Shown in pieces: positions 54,872-64,000 of a DNA stretch of 64,000 nt. Position 1 is the stretch's first letter; each line of letters starts with the position of its first letter. Below the pieces are notes generated by a model that made no database searches, was not told the origin of the DNA, and saw only the letters and a program-made list of their open reading frames with translations. Source of the DNA: Novosphingobium sp. Chol11 (GTDB lineage Bacteria; Pseudomonadota; Alphaproteobacteria; Sphingomonadales; Sphingomonadaceae); assembly GCF_900218065.1 (NCBI RefSeq), contig NZ_OBMU01000001.1:158695-222694 (forward strand). Direction: 5' to 3'. The position numbers were made by a program, and so were the translations under genes.

Positions 54872-56319
54872 GCCGTTTGCCTTTCCCCGGCCGCCGCCTT
54901 CGCCTTGGCCCGCAGATAGCGGTGCATATGCTCGGTCACGTCGCGGCCATCGCGGATCGCCCATACGACCAGCGAAGCGCCGCGCACGATGTCGCCCGCA
55001 GCGAACACGCCGTCCATCGACGTCATCATCGTCTTGTGATCGACGCGCAGCGTGCCCCACCGCGTGACCGACAGGTCTTCCGCGCCGAACAGCTTTGGCA
55101 GCTCTTCGGGGTCATAGCCCAGCGCCTTGATGACCATGTCGGCTTCCAGCGTATATTCAGTCCCCGGATCGGCTTCCGGCGCGCGGCGGCCGGACGCGTC
55201 GGGCTGGCCAAGGCGCATCTTCGTCACCTTGACGCCGGTCACATGTTCCGTGCCTTCGAACGCGATCGGCGCGGAGAGCCAGACGAACTCGACGCCTTCC
55301 TCCTCCGCATTCTGCACCTCGCGCTGCGAACCGGGCATATTGTCCCGGTCGCGGCGATAAAGGCACTTCACCGACGTCGCGCCCTGGCGGATGGCGGTGC
55401 GGACGCAATCCATCGCCGTGTCGCCGCCGCCGATGACCACGATCTTCTTGCCATTGGCGTGCAGCGTGCCGTCCTCATGCTCGGGCACTGCATCGCCAAA
55501 GCCCGCCTTGTTGGAGGCGGTGAGAAAGTCGAGCGCCTTGATCACGCCCTTGGCTCCGACGCCCGGCGCCTTGATGTCGCGCGGCTTGTAGACGCCGGTC
55601 GCGATCAGGATGGCGTCATGGCGGCTGCGCAGTTCCTCCATCGACGCATCGCGGCCGACTTCGAAGCCCTCATGGAAGACAATGCCGCCATCCTTCAGCC
55701 GCTGCACACGACGCATGACGACGTCCTTCTCCAGCTTGAAACCGGGGATGCCGTAAGTCAGCAGCCCGCCCGCGCGGTCATGCCGGTCGTAGACATGGAC
55801 GTCATAGCCAGCGGCGCGCAGATATTCGGCGGTGGTCAGGCCCGCTGGACCGGCGCCGATCACGCCGACCGACTGGCCGAGCGGCTGGCCGGGCACCAGC
55901 GGCTCTACCCAGCCTTCCTTCCAGGCCGTGTCGGTGATGAACTTTTCGACCGACCCGATCGTGACGGCGCCATGACCTGAAAATTCGATGACGCAATTGC
56001 CTTCGCACAGGCGGTCCTGCGGGCAGATGCGGCCACAAATCTCCGGCATCGTGCTGGTCAGGTTGGAAAGTTCATAGGCTTCGCGCAACCGTCCCTCGGC
56101 CGTCAGGCGCAACCAGTCGGGGATGTGGTTGTGCAGCGGACAGTGGGTCGCGCAATAGGGCACGCCGCATTGCGAGCAGCGCGACGCCTGTTCTTCCGCC
56201 TTCTCCAGCAGGAAACTGCGGCTGATTTCCATGAAGTCGTCGGCGCGATCATCCGCCGAACGCTTCTCGGGATAGGCTTGGCCCGTTCCCACGAATTTCA
56301 GCATTGGATTGTCAGCCAT
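54868..56319 (-). CDS. gltD: Glutamate synthase (NADPH) small subunit
   Basis: A 483-residue FAD protein that passes electrons from NADPH to GltB. The N-terminal Fe-S region CSQCGVPYCATHCPLHN (about 42-58) and CGRICPQDRLCEGNC (about 94-108) bind two 4Fe-4S clusters. FAD motif GAGPAGLTTAEYL (about 155) and NADPH motif GGGDTAMDCV (about 295) follow. First gene of the gltD-DUF2059-gltB operon; the upstream 160 nt hold no obvious operator. Confidence 0.97.
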   Translation of the reverse strand: MADNPMLKFVGTGQAYPEKRSADDRADDFMEISRSFLLEKAEEQASRCSQCGVPYCATHCPLHNHIPDWLRLTAEGRLREAYELSNLTSTMPEICGRICPQDRLCEGNCVIEFSGHGAVTIGSVEKFITDTAWKEGWVEPLVPGQPLGQSVGVIGAGPAGLTTAEYLRAAGYDVHVYDRHDRAGGLLTYGIPGFKLEKDVVMRRVQRLKDGGIVFHEGFEVGRDASMEELRSRHDAILIATGVYKPRDIKAPGVGAKGVIKALDFLTASNKAGFGDAVPEHEDGTLHANGKKIVVIGGGDTAMDCVRTAIRQGATSVKCLYRRDRDNMPGSQREVQNAEEEGVEFVWLSAPIAFEGTEHVTGVKVTKMRLGQPDASGRRAPEADPGTEYTLEADMVIKALGYDPEELPKLFGAEDLSVTRWGTLRVDHKTMMTSMDGVFAAGDIVRGASLVVWAIRDGRDVTEHMHRYLRAKAKAAAGERQTA

Positions 56320-56482
56320 GATGAGTCCCTAAAATGAATTCAGGGCGCACATAGCAGAAAAACCGGCGGAGTCACGTGGATTCTGCGATATAGGACAGCC
56401 TTAATTACCTAAAATAGCGGCGTTTGCAGCACGCCCTATCAGTCACAAGTGCAGATCACGCCATCATTGGTCCACATCGGCC

Positions 56483-57289
56483 CTATCGCATCGCCAGCCA
56501 CAGCAGTGCTGCCGTTCCAGCGATGATCCTGTACCAGGCGAAAGGCACAAAGCCTTGGCGCGAGACAAGGCCGACAAACCAACGGATTACCAGCAGCGCG
56601 ACGATGAAGGAGACGACGAAGCCCAGGGCGATGCTGCTCCAGCCAACCGTGGCAGAAGTGATGTCGCTTCCCTTTTTAAACAGTTCCAATGTCGACGCGC
56701 CCAACATGGTCGGGACCGCCAGGAAAAAGCTGAACTCCGCTGCCGTCCGCCGCTCCACCCCAAGCGACAAGGCGCCCATGATCGTCGCGCCCGACCGGCT
56801 GACGCCCGGAATCATGGAAATGCACTGGATAAGGCCGATGCCCACGACCCGAGCCAGCGGGATATCGGCAATGCCGTGGAAGCGATTGTCCTTCGCCATC
56901 CGTTCGATCAACAATATCGCGACACCGCCGATGATCAGCGCCCAGGCGACGACTTGCGGCGCGCCCAGCAGCACCTCGATATAATCATGCATCGCCAGCC
57001 CGATCACGACGGACGGCAGGAACGCGACCAGCAGATTGCGCAGGAACCGCCAGCTCGTCGGCTCCTTGCGGAACAACCCCATCGCAACGGCCCAGAATGT
57101 CCGCCAGTAAAGCACCACCACCGCCAGGATCGCGCCCAGCTGAATGATGACGTTGAACATCGCCCATGTCGCGGCGTCATAGCCCAGCAACTCGCTGGCC
57201 AGGATCAGGTGCCCGGTGGACGATACCGGCAGGAACTCGGTCAATCCCTCGACAATGCCAAGCAGGATGACCGTCAGATAATGGTCCAT
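56483..57289 (-). CDS. uppP: Undecaprenyl-diphosphatase UppP
   Basis: A 268-residue inner-membrane phosphatase (BacA family) that recycles undecaprenyl diphosphate for peptidoglycan and LPS synthesis. The two signature regions are EGLTEFLPVSSTGHLIL (about 14-30) and PGVSRSGATIMGAL (about 159-172), which hold the catalytic Glu, Ser and Arg. Eight hydrophobic helices. Monocistronic. Confidence 0.96.
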   Translation of the reverse strand: MDHYLTVILLGIVEGLTEFLPVSSTGHLILASELLGYDAATWAMFNVIIQLGAILAVVVLYWRTFWAVAMGLFRKEPTSWRFLRNLLVAFLPSVVIGLAMHDYIEVLLGAPQVVAWALIIGGVAILLIERMAKDNRFHGIADIPLARVVGIGLIQCISMIPGVSRSGATIMGALSLGVERRTAAEFSFFLAVPTMLGASTLELFKKGSDITSATVGWSSIALGFVVSFIVALLVIRWFVGLVSRQGFVPFAWYRIIAGTAALLWLAMR

Positions 57290-57467
57290 GGGCGGCTCTG
57301 GTCCTTGAACTGATAGGGGAAATCGGCCCGGAAGAGGGCGGAGGGATGGTCCCGCCTATTGTGCAGATGCGCCGCGCTGGCGCAATGCGGGCGCGACGCT
57401 CACCGCCGCGCCATCCCGTCAGCCCATCGACAGTTTGCCTCGCGGCGATGAATGCACCCTTTTGATT

Positions 57468-58415
57468 TCAGGCCTTCACGCGTCCTGCAAAGCGCCCGTG
57501 GCGGCGATAGCGGACCAGCCAGCTGTCGGCGATGGCTTCCATCGGTGTCGGCGACACGCCCAGCTCCGCCAGTCCCGGCGCGCCCGGCGACACGACATTG
57601 TCCCGCTGCAACATCGCATATTGATCGCGCGTGATCGGCGCGCCCGGCAGCCAGCCCAGGCTCGCGATCGCCGACGCGATCGAGGGCGGCACCGCCACCA
57701 GGCTGCGATCCCGGCCGATCGCCTTGCCGATCCAGCGGTTGAGTTCCATCATGCTGATCTGGCGCGGGCCGCCCAGCTCGAACGTCCGGCCGCCATGCCG
57801 GTCCGGGTCGGCCGCTGCGTTCGCGATCGCCTGTGCGACGTCGGCGACATAGACGGGCTGGAACTTCGTGTCCGCACCGATCACCGGCACGACAGGCAGT
57901 CGGCTGATCAACTCGGCAAAGCGGTTGAGGAACTGATCTTCCGGGCCGAAGATGATGGACGGGCGAATGATGGTCGCGTTCGGGAACGCCGCTTTGACCG
58001 CCGCGTCGCCCGCGGCCTTGGACCGGCCATATTCGGACTGGCTCTGTGCATCGGCACCGATCGCGGACACATGGACCAGGGCGCGGGCTCCGGCATCCGC
58101 CGCGGCCTTCGCGATATTGGCCGCGCCGTCATGATGCGATCCTTCCAGATCGCCGCTCAGGACGCCCACCAGATTGATGACGATGTCGCTGCCCGCGACC
58201 GCCCGTGCAACGCTTTGCGCATTGCGGATGTCGGCTGCCACGAACTGCTTCTGGCCAAGGGCGCCCAGCGGCTGCACGCGCAGCGCCCCCGCCAGATCGC
58301 GCTGCGCGATGCGGACGCGCGCGCCTCGCTCCATCAGGGCCTGGGCGACCTGCCGGCCAAGGAAGCCGCCGCCGCCGAACACCGTAACCAGACTGTCCTT
58401 CATCACGCGTTCCAT
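57468..58415 (-). CDS. NAD(P)-binding protein, complex I NDUFA9-like (SDR family)
   Basis: A 315-residue atypical SDR. The motif VFGGGGFLGRQVAQ (about 12-25) binds the dinucleotide; HVSAIGAD, EYGRSKAAGD and RPSIIFGPEDQFLNR follow, which matches the group related to the complex I subunit NDUFA9. Function in alphaproteobacteria is uncertain; some bind complex I or quinone. Start 58415 has AGGACAGG before it; 58403 is an alternative. Confidence 0.88.
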   Translation of the reverse strand: MERVMKDSLVTVFGGGGFLGRQVAQALMERGARVRIAQRDLAGALRVQPLGALGQKQFVAADIRNAQSVARAVAGSDIVINLVGVLSGDLEGSHHDGAANIAKAAADAGARALVHVSAIGADAQSQSEYGRSKAAGDAAVKAAFPNATIIRPSIIFGPEDQFLNRFAELISRLPVVPVIGADTKFQPVYVADVAQAIANAAADPDRHGGRTFELGGPRQISMMELNRWIGKAIGRDRSLVAVPPSIASAIASLGWLPGAPITRDQYAMLQRDNVVSPGAPGLAELGVSPTPMEAIADSWLVRYRRHGRFAGRVKA

Positions 58416-58502
58416 GCCTGTCCTGCTTGGGGGAAGAGTCAGCTCCCCTTGCAACAGCCGCCGCCTGCTGACAACAGCCGGGCGCCCGCCGATGTTCCTT
58501 TT

Positions 58503-59090
58503 TTAGCCGATCCATCCCTGCAGGCCCGCGATCATCCACAGGCCAAGGACGAGGAACAGCAGCGCCGCGCCGATCTGCAAGGCGCGCATCGGCACCTTCT
58601 GCGCCAGGGCCTCGCCGAACAGGACGGCCGGGACATTGGCGATCATCATGCCCAGCGTCGTGCCCGTCGTCACCGCCAGTACATCGTCGAACCTTGCGCC
58701 CAGCGCCACCGTCGCGACCTGCGTCTTGTCGCCCATCTCGACGAGGAAGAAGGCGACCAGCGTCGTCACGAACACGCCCGCCTTCGACGGCGCCTTCAGC
58801 GGCTCATCCTCATCGATCTTGTCGGGGATCAGCGTCCATGCCGCCATCGCGATGAAGCTCGTCGCCACGGCATAGCGGAACCAGGGCTGCGTCAGCACCC
58901 CCGCGATCGAATGGCCGACCATCGCCGCCAGGAAATGATTGGCCATGGTAGCGAACAATATGCCCATGATGATCGGCACCGGCTTTCGAAAGCGGGTGGC
59001 GAGCAGCATGGCCAGCAATTGCGTCTTGTCGCCCATCTCGGCAAGCGCGACCAGGGCAGTGGAGGTGAAGAGAGCGTCCATCATGTGCAT
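58503..59090 (-). CDS. TMEM165/GDT1 (UPF0016) family manganese or calcium exporter
   Basis: A protein of about 195 residues with six to seven helices and the duplicated family motif EMGDKTQ (about 19 and 118). Family members move Mn2+ or Ca2+ out of the cytoplasm. A yybP-ykoY (Mn2+) riboswitch precedes it, supporting manganese export. The start lies at one of three ATGs (59090, 59084 or 59081); the open frame further upstream is riboswitch. Confidence 0.93.
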   Translation of the reverse strand: MHMMDALFTSTALVALAEMGDKTQLLAMLLATRFRKPVPIIMGILFATMANHFLAAMVGHSIAGVLTQPWFRYAVATSFIAMAAWTLIPDKIDEDEPLKAPSKAGVFVTTLVAFFLVEMGDKTQVATVALGARFDDVLAVTTGTTLGMMIANVPAVLFGEALAQKVPMRALQIGAALLFLVLGLWMIAGLQGWIG

Positions 59091-59169
59091 ATCCGGGGCC
59101 GGGCGAAGGGTTGAAGACGCAATGCCACCGCCTCCTCCCGCCCGGCCGGACAGGGAAGAGCCGATGCCA

Positions 59170-59310
59170 TTGGTCTCGCCCGATACGGCCGCGCAGGCTT
59201 TCGCCCCGACGCTCCGCATCCCGCATGCCACGGCCTCTCGGCCAAATATGTTGACAGGCGGCCCGTTCGACCGAGGCGAACGGCTGGCTACTCCCCAGAT
59301 GACGGGGTGC
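59170..59310 (-). promoter_or_regulatory. yybP-ykoY manganese riboswitch
   Basis: On the minus strand CTGGGGAGTAGCC (about 59285-59299) and GTCAACATA (about 59247-59255), followed further down by GGGCGAGACC (about 59172-59181), match the conserved parts of the yybP-ykoY aptamer in order and spacing. It ends about 80 nt before the TMEM165-family gene, so Mn2+ would turn on its expression. Confidence 0.85.
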
Positions 59311-59423
59311 ACTTAGGGGAGATTGGTGGCGGATGCAATGTCGCGGAGCTCGGAAACGGCTTGCCGCAGCGAACGCGGAACGGCTGGCTCTATCCTCCTC
59401 CCGCCAGGGGTGGGTAAGCAGCT

Positions 59424-60857
59424 TTACTCCGCAGCGTCCGCTACCACGTCCGGCAACGCCCGTACCGCTTCAGGAGAGGCTGGTTCCCGCACCAACGCTT
59501 CCACCGGTTCCAGCGCCTCCAGTTCCCGTCCGCCGGTTTCGATATTGAGGTCGCGCAGCTTGCGGCCCGTCACCAGCACCCGGCCTTCGAAGCTGCCGAC
59601 GAACGCATTATAGTCGCTCACCGCCCCCGTCAGCCGATTGCCGAGCTTCTTGAGCGATCCGGCCGCGCCCGCCAGCCGCTCGTACAATTCCTTGCCGAGC
59701 GCGCCGATCCGCTTGGCTTCCTCCGCCATCTTCTCCTGCCGCCACACTGCCGCGACGGTGCGGGCGATGGCGATGAGGTTGGTCGGCGTCGCCAGCAGCA
59801 CCCGCTTGCCAAAGGCGTGGTCCCAAAGCTGCGGATCATGCTCCAGAGCGGCGGAAAGGAAATGCTCGCCCGGTACGAACATGATGACATAGTCCGGCGC
59901 ATCGTCGAACTGGTCGGCATAGCTTTTCCGCCCCAGCGTCTCGACATGCGCGCGCATCGCGGCGGCGTGAGCGGATAGCAGCCGCTTGCGCTCGTCCTCG
60001 CCCTCTGCGCCATAAGCGTCCTGATAGGCATTCAAGGACACCTTGGCGTCGATCACCAGCGCCCGCCCGCCCGGCACGCGCAGGATCGCGTCGGGCCGCA
60101 GACGCCCATCCTCGCCCTCGACGCTGACTTCGGTGCGGAAGTCGACATGTTCCGAAAGCCCGCACGTCTCCAGCACGTTGCGCAACTGCTGCTCGCCCCA
60201 GCGGCCGCGCGCCTTGGGGGCATGGCGCAGCGAATCGACCAGCCGCTGCGCTTCGGCGCGCACGGCTTCCTGGCCCGACTTCATCGACTCGATCTCGCCG
60301 CGCAATATGCCATAGGCTTCGGTGCGCTGCTGCTCGATCTGGCTGATCTTCTGGTCGTAGCGCTGGATCGTTTCATTGACCGGATGCAGCAATTGCTTGA
60401 GCTGCGCCTCGCTCTTCTCATGCGCCTGCGCCAGCCGCTGGTCCGCGCGCTCCAGGAAATGGCTCTGCGCCTGATGCAGCAGCTTGCCGCCGATCTCGCT
60501 GAACTGCGCCGACAGCTGCTCCTTCGCATCCTTCAGCGCCACGATCTGCGCCTCGAAAGCTTCCGCCCGCGCCTGCGCCTCGGATCGCAGCGCCGCGAGT
60601 TCCCGCTCGGCAAGTCCCCGCGCCGCCCGCTCATCCTCCAGCCGCTGCGCCAGCACCCCTGCCTGCGCCGCCCGGTCCTGCGCCACCACCAGTTCCTGCA
60701 AGGCGCTGTTTCGCTGCGCCTCCGCCTGGGTCAGCCGCGACGTCAGCTCTGCCTTCTCCGCCGCCAAAGGCGTCAGCGCCTTGCCGCGAAACAGCCAGCC
60801 GAGCCCCAGCCCTGCGACCAGGGCGGCCAGACTGAGAATGATGGCTAGGCTGTCCAT
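59424..60857 (-). CDS. rmuC: DNA recombination protein RmuC
   Basis: A 477-residue protein with an N-terminal membrane anchor (about 4-24), a long coiled coil (about 35-200) and a C-terminal RmuC nuclease-like domain (about 215-420): RGRWGEQQLRNVLETCGL, the PD-(D/E)xK-type LRPDAILRVPGGRALVIDAK and YVIMFVPGEHFLSAAL. It limits recombination at inverted repeats in E. coli. Interesting here given the many palindromic repeats, but no link is shown. Confidence 0.95.
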   Translation of the reverse strand: MDSLAIILSLAALVAGLGLGWLFRGKALTPLAAEKAELTSRLTQAEAQRNSALQELVVAQDRAAQAGVLAQRLEDERAARGLAERELAALRSEAQARAEAFEAQIVALKDAKEQLSAQFSEIGGKLLHQAQSHFLERADQRLAQAHEKSEAQLKQLLHPVNETIQRYDQKISQIEQQRTEAYGILRGEIESMKSGQEAVRAEAQRLVDSLRHAPKARGRWGEQQLRNVLETCGLSEHVDFRTEVSVEGEDGRLRPDAILRVPGGRALVIDAKVSLNAYQDAYGAEGEDERKRLLSAHAAAMRAHVETLGRKSYADQFDDAPDYVIMFVPGEHFLSAALEHDPQLWDHAFGKRVLLATPTNLIAIARTVAAVWRQEKMAEEAKRIGALGKELYERLAGAAGSLKKLGNRLTGAVSDYNAFVGSFEGRVLVTGRKLRDLNIETGGRELEALEPVEALVREPASPEAVRALPDVVADAAE

Positions 60858-60920
60858 GAAAATCCCCCTGTGGAACGAAAGGTGAACCTAGCCGCCCGCC
60901 CATCATGCCGCAAGCGCTAG

Positions 60921-62093
60921 TTACCCCACCGCGTCGCGAAAGTGGCAAAGGCGCGCCACCGCCTCGTCGATCACCGCATCGCTCTTGGAAAAGCACAGCC
61001 GCACCAGATGCTTGACCGCCGCATCGGGATAGAAGGCGGAAATCGGGATCGCCGCCACCCCCGCCTCGCCGATGATCCGCTCGCAAAACGCCACATCGTC
61101 CAACGCGATGCCCGACCCGCGAAGATCGAGCGTGACGAACCAGGTCGCAGCGCTCCGCTGCACATCATATCCGCCCGCGCGCAAGCCATCGACCAGCCGG
61201 TCGCGCGAATCCTGATAGCCCGCCCGCATGGCCGCGAACCAGTCATCGGGTTTCGTCAGCCCTTCCGCCACCGCCCATTGCAGGTTCGGCGCGCTGGTAA
61301 AGGTCAGGAACTGATGCGCCCGCCCCAGCAAGCGCGCCACGGGCGGCGCCGCGCACATCCAGCCGATCTTCCAGCCGGTGAGCGAGAATATCTTGCCTGC
61401 CGATCCGATCTTCACCGTCCGCTCCGCCATGCCGGGGAAGCGCATCAGCGGCTGATGGGTACGGCTGTCGAAGGTCACATGCTCCCACACCTCGTCGCAA
61501 ATGGCGATCAGGTCATGTTCGACGCAGAAGGCCGCCAGCATCGCCAACTCGGCCTCGGCCATGATGCTGCCGCTGGGATTGAGCGGATTGTTGAGGATCA
61601 GCAGGCGGGTGCGCGGCCCGACCGCTGCCTCCAGCGCCTCTTGCGTCACCCGCCAGTCGGGCGGCGTCAGCCTGATCACCCTAGCGACTCCGCCCGCGCG
61701 CTCCACCAGCGGCAGATAGGCGTCATAAAGCGGCGCGAGCAGCAGCACCTCGTCGCCCGGCTGCACCAGCGCGAACAGGCTGGCCGCGATCGCTTCGGTC
61801 GCGCCGGAAGTGACGATCACCGCTTCGGGCTCAAGCGCCAGCCCCTGATGCCGCCCATAATGCGCCGCCACCGCCGCCCGCAATTCCGGCAAGCCGCCAC
61901 TTGGCGGATATTGGTTGGACCGGGTCATCAAGGCGTCTGCGGCCCCGCGCAATATGTCCTCGGGCCCTTGCGCGTTGGGAAAGCCTTGGCCGAGGTTGAT
62001 CGCACCCGTCTCGCGCGCGCGGGCGGACATTTTCTCGAAGATGGTGGCGGGCATTTCCCGATAAACGGGATGGCCAAGAGGCGCGCTGGTCAT
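60921..62093 (-). CDS. PLP aminotransferase, class I (methionine/kynurenine-type, YbdL-like)
   Basis: A 390-residue fold-type I aminotransferase. INLGQGFPNAQGPED (about 32) and YPPSGGLPELR match the YbdL/kynurenine aminotransferase branch. NNPLNPSG (about 168) and the PLP Lys in GSAGKIFSLTGWKIGW (about 232) are present. Donor substrate is not determinable. Downstream of a repeat that separates it from guaA. Confidence 0.92.
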   Translation of the reverse strand: MTSAPLGHPVYREMPATIFEKMSARARETGAINLGQGFPNAQGPEDILRGAADALMTRSNQYPPSGGLPELRAAVAAHYGRHQGLALEPEAVIVTSGATEAIAASLFALVQPGDEVLLLAPLYDAYLPLVERAGGVARVIRLTPPDWRVTQEALEAAVGPRTRLLILNNPLNPSGSIMAEAELAMLAAFCVEHDLIAICDEVWEHVTFDSRTHQPLMRFPGMAERTVKIGSAGKIFSLTGWKIGWMCAAPPVARLLGRAHQFLTFTSAPNLQWAVAEGLTKPDDWFAAMRAGYQDSRDRLVDGLRAGGYDVQRSAATWFVTLDLRGSGIALDDVAFCERIIGEAGVAAIPISAFYPDAAVKHLVRLCFSKSDAVIDEAVARLCHFRDAVG

Positions 62094-62156
62094 GGTGCGA
62101 GACTATCGCGCGCAACTGCCGGAGTATAGCGCGCTGGAAAACGTCAACTCATCTAA

Positions 62157-62187
62157 CCCCGTTCGGGTTGAGCTTGTCGAAGCCCTC
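62157..62187. repeat. Dispersed repeat family A, half copy
   Basis: CCCCGTTCGGGTTGAGCTTG followed by TCGAAGCCCT is the reverse-oriented arm of family A. The second arm is missing; a small CTTC/GAAG hairpin follows. Confidence 0.8.
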
Positions 62188-62268
62188 CACTTCTTCAAGC
62201 GGAAGAGCGGAAGTAGCGAACGCCACTCGGGAGAGGCTAGCTCTCACCCACGGCACCTTACGCCGCCG

Positions 62269-62316
62269 AATAAACCGGATGACCGTCCCCCGGACGGTCA
62301 TTTAATCCGGTTTATT
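62269..62316 (-). terminator. Large hairpin at the guaA stop codon
   Basis: AATAAACCGGAT (62269-62280) pairs with ATCCGGTTTATT (62305-62316), and an inner GACCGTCC/GGACGGTC stem (62281-62299) has a CCC loop; a 5-nt bulge separates the stems. The outer arm contains the guaA stop codon (62312-62314), so the terminator or 3' structure begins within the gene. The T-rich tail on the minus strand is short. Confidence 0.7.
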
Positions 62317-63871
62317 CCCACTCGATCGTGCCCGGCGGCTTCGAGGTATAGTCGTAAACCACGCGGTTGATGCCCTTGACCTCATTGATGATCCGCGTCG
62401 CCACGCGGCTGAGGAAGGAGGCGTCGAACGGGTAAATGTCCGCCGTCATGCCATCGGTCGATGTCACCGCCCGCAGCGCGCAGACGCTGTCATAGGTGCG
62501 ATGGTCGCCCATCACGCCCACCGTGCGCACCGGCAGCAGCACGGCAAAGGCCTGCCAGATCGCGTCATACAGCCCGGCGTTGCGGATTTCTTCCAGATAG
62601 ATGAGGTCCGCCTTGCGCAGAATGTCGCAGCGTTCCTTGTTCACCTCGCCCGGAATGCGGATCGCCAGGCCGGGGCCGGGGAAGGGGTGACGCCCCACGA
62701 ACACCTCGGGCAGGCCAAGCTCACGGCCCAGAACCCGCACTTCGTCCTTGAACAGCTCGCGCAGCGGCTCGACCAGCTTCATGTTCATGCGCTCGGGCAG
62801 GCCGCCGACATTATGGTGGCTCTTGATCGTCACCGAAGGGCCGCCGGTGAAGCTCACGCTTTCGATGACGTCGGGATAAAGCGTCCCCTGCGCCAGGAAA
62901 GCCGCGCCGCCGATCTTCTTGGCCTCATCCTCAAACACGTCGATGAAGGTCTTGCCGATGAACTTGCGCTTGGCTTCCGGGTCGGTGACGCCCTCCAAGC
63001 CCTTCATGAACAGCGTCTCGGCATTCACATGGACGAGCGGGATATTGTAGCTGCCCCGGAACAGGCTCACCACCTGCTCGGCTTCACCGCTGCGCATCAG
63101 GCCATGGTCCACGAAGACGCAGGTCAGCTGGTCGCCGATCGCCTCATGGATCAGCACGGCCGCGACGGCACTATCGACGCCGCCGGAAAGGCCGCAGATC
63201 ACCTTGCCATCACCCACCTGCTCGCGGATCTCGGCGATCTTGGTCGCGCGGAACTCGGCCATGGTCCAGTCGCCCTTCAGGCCGCAGACATGGCGCGCGA
63301 AATTGGCGATCAGCTTGCCGCCGTCGGGCGTATGCACGACTTCGGGGTGGAATTGCGTGGCGTAGAAGCGCTTTTCCTCGTTCGCGGTCATCGCAAAGGG
63401 CGCGCCTTCGCTCACCGCCACCACTTCGAAACCGGGGGCAAGGCTGGTAACCTTGTCGCCATGGCTCATCCACACCTGATGCCGTTCGCCTTCGGCCCAC
63501 AGGCCGTCGAACAGGGCGCAGCGCTTCTTGATCTCGATGAAGGCGCGGCCGAACTCGCCGCTTTCGCCGCCTTCGACATTTCCGCCCATCTGCTGCATCA
63601 TCGTCTGCTGGCCATAGCAGATGCCCAGGATCGGGATGCCCGCGTCGAAGAAGGACTGCGGCGCGCGCGGGCTGTCTTCCCACATCACCGAAGACGGTCC
63701 GCCCGACAGGATGATGCCCTTGGGCTGCATCCGCTTGAAAGCCTCATCGGCGCTGTTGAACGGCGCGATCTCGGAATAGACGCCCGCCTCGCGCACGCGG
63801 CGCGCGATCAGCTGCGTCACCTGGCTGCCGAAATCCACGATAAGGATGGAATCCTGAAGGGGCAGCGTCAT
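62312..63871 (-). CDS. guaA: GMP synthase (glutamine-hydrolysing)
   Basis: A 519-residue enzyme converting XMP to GMP. The N-terminal class I amidotransferase has the catalytic Cys in GICYGQQTM (about 84) and the His/Glu pair in QFHPEVVH. The PP-loop [10 protein letters not shown] (about 227) begins the ATP pyrophosphatase domain, and the C-terminal GMP synthase domain ends with [14 protein letters not shown]. Not next to guaB in this window. Confidence 0.98.
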   Translation of the reverse strand: MTLPLQDSILIVDFGSQVTQLIARRVREAGVYSEIAPFNSADEAFKRMQPKGIILSGGPSSVMWEDSPRAPQSFFDAGIPILGICYGQQTMMQQMGGNVEGGESGEFGRAFIEIKKRCALFDGLWAEGERHQVWMSHGDKVTSLAPGFEVVAVSEGAPFAMTANEEKRFYATQFHPEVVHTPDGGKLIANFARHVCGLKGDWTMAEFRATKIAEIREQVGDGKVICGLSGGVDSAVAAVLIHEAIGDQLTCVFVDHGLMRSGEAEQVVSLFRGSYNIPLVHVNAETLFMKGLEGVTDPEAKRKFIGKTFIDVFEDEAKKIGGAAFLAQGTLYPDVIESVSFTGGPSVTIKSHHNVGGLPERMNMKLVEPLRELFKDEVRVLGRELGLPEVFVGRHPFPGPGLAIRIPGEVNKERCDILRKADLIYLEEIRNAGLYDAIWQAFAVLLPVRTVGVMGDHRTYDSVCALRAVTSTDGMTADIYPFDASFLSRVATRIINEVKGINRVVYDYTSKPPGTIEWE

Positions 63872-63913
63872 CGAATCGCCTTTACGAACCGGAGGAAATG
63901 GGATGCCGCGCGG

Positions 63914-64000
63914 TTAGTGCGCTTGGCTCCTCTTGTCCAGCGAAGGCACGGCCCGCGCCCGTCCCGCCGCCCAGCCGAGCAGCGCCGCGCCGCCCAGCAC
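63914..64000 (-). CDS. C-terminal fragment of a possible membrane protein
   Basis: Twenty-eight residues visible, from VLGGAALLGWAAGRARA to SQAH and a TAA stop at 63914-63916. The hydrophobic, Gly/Ala-rich start suggests the end of a transmembrane helix. Too short to identify; the frame might also be a chance opening. Confidence 0.35.
   Translation of the reverse strand: MLGGAALLGWAAGRARAVPSLDKRSQAH

Noticed and set aside
57435..59114. A 559-codon plus-strand open frame
   Set aside because: Spans two opposite-strand genes with clear families (NDUFA9-like and TMEM165), so it is a shadow.

Overview
The window looks like ordinary chromosome from a high-GC alphaproteobacterium of the Sphingomonadales (Sphingobium/Sphingomonas type). 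Pointers are the gene set (tol-pal, psp, suf, ilvE, ubiH-like, kdsA, proA, thiC, gltBD, guaA), a bacterial CDC48-type AAA ATPase, short dispersed palindromes of sphingomonad style, and the absence of phage, transposase or plasmid functions. The genus is an inference from gene content and style.

Layout. 1-2725: aromatic-acid-type efflux operon (FUSC-like tail, DUF1656, HlyD, NodT-type outer-membrane factor). 2797-7493 (-): complete ybgC-tolQRAB-pal envelope operon. 7710-8588: 3-hydroxybutyryl-CoA dehydrogenase. 8613-11384: pspF facing pspABC plus a small membrane gene, with a sigma-54 promoter. 11435-15277: sufE-like gene, a lipoprotein, ggt and pyrD. 15616-23359: AraC regulator, then an Rrf2 regulator and the suf operon (sufB, a DUF559 gene, an unknown gene, sufC, sufD, sufS, sufT-like, sufA). 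23387-34475: metabolism and regulation (SDR, threonine aldolase-EamA exporter, ilvE, UbiH-like hydroxylase, acs-cytochrome b561, GST, diguanylate cyclase, LysR). 34641-39359: candidate small RNA, CDC48 ATPase, PmtA-like methyltransferase, proA. 39464-43106: kdsA with a phospholipase A2-like gene, divergent from a membrane hydrolase-like gene coupled to a cytochrome P450. 43645-46070: TPP riboswitch, a four-helix membrane protein, thiC. 46103-48731: a compact three-gene cassette described below. 48790-56319: tRNA-Leu(GAG), a secreted orphan, and gltD-DUF2059-gltB. 56483-64000: uppP, an NDUFA9-like protein, a TMEM165-family protein behind a manganese riboswitch, rmuC, an aminotransferase and guaA.

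The best candidate for an undescribed system is 46103-48731: a 100-residue precursor-like protein with an apparent twin-arginine leader and a Gly/Pro/Asn-rich tail, a protein that fuses a PqqD-like domain to an HPr-kinase-like domain, and a PF14907-type nucleotidyltransferase. This resembles a RiPP or peptide-tailoring pathway with no lasso cyclase, protease or radical-SAM enzyme nearby.

A second theme is the repeats. At least five families of palindromic elements lie in and between genes. One pair of inverted ends encloses a DUF559 nuclease-like gene inside the suf operon, and the same ends enclose only about 55-90 bp of non-coding DNA elsewhere. Others are read through as protein (SufS N-terminus, outer-membrane factor N-terminus), supply a stop region, or supply a ribosome binding site (sufD). 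Regulatory signals include TPP and yybP-ykoY riboswitches, a sigma-54 promoter with PspF-like palindromes, operator-like palindromes before the Rrf2 and acs genes, and two intergenic terminators that suggest small RNAs.
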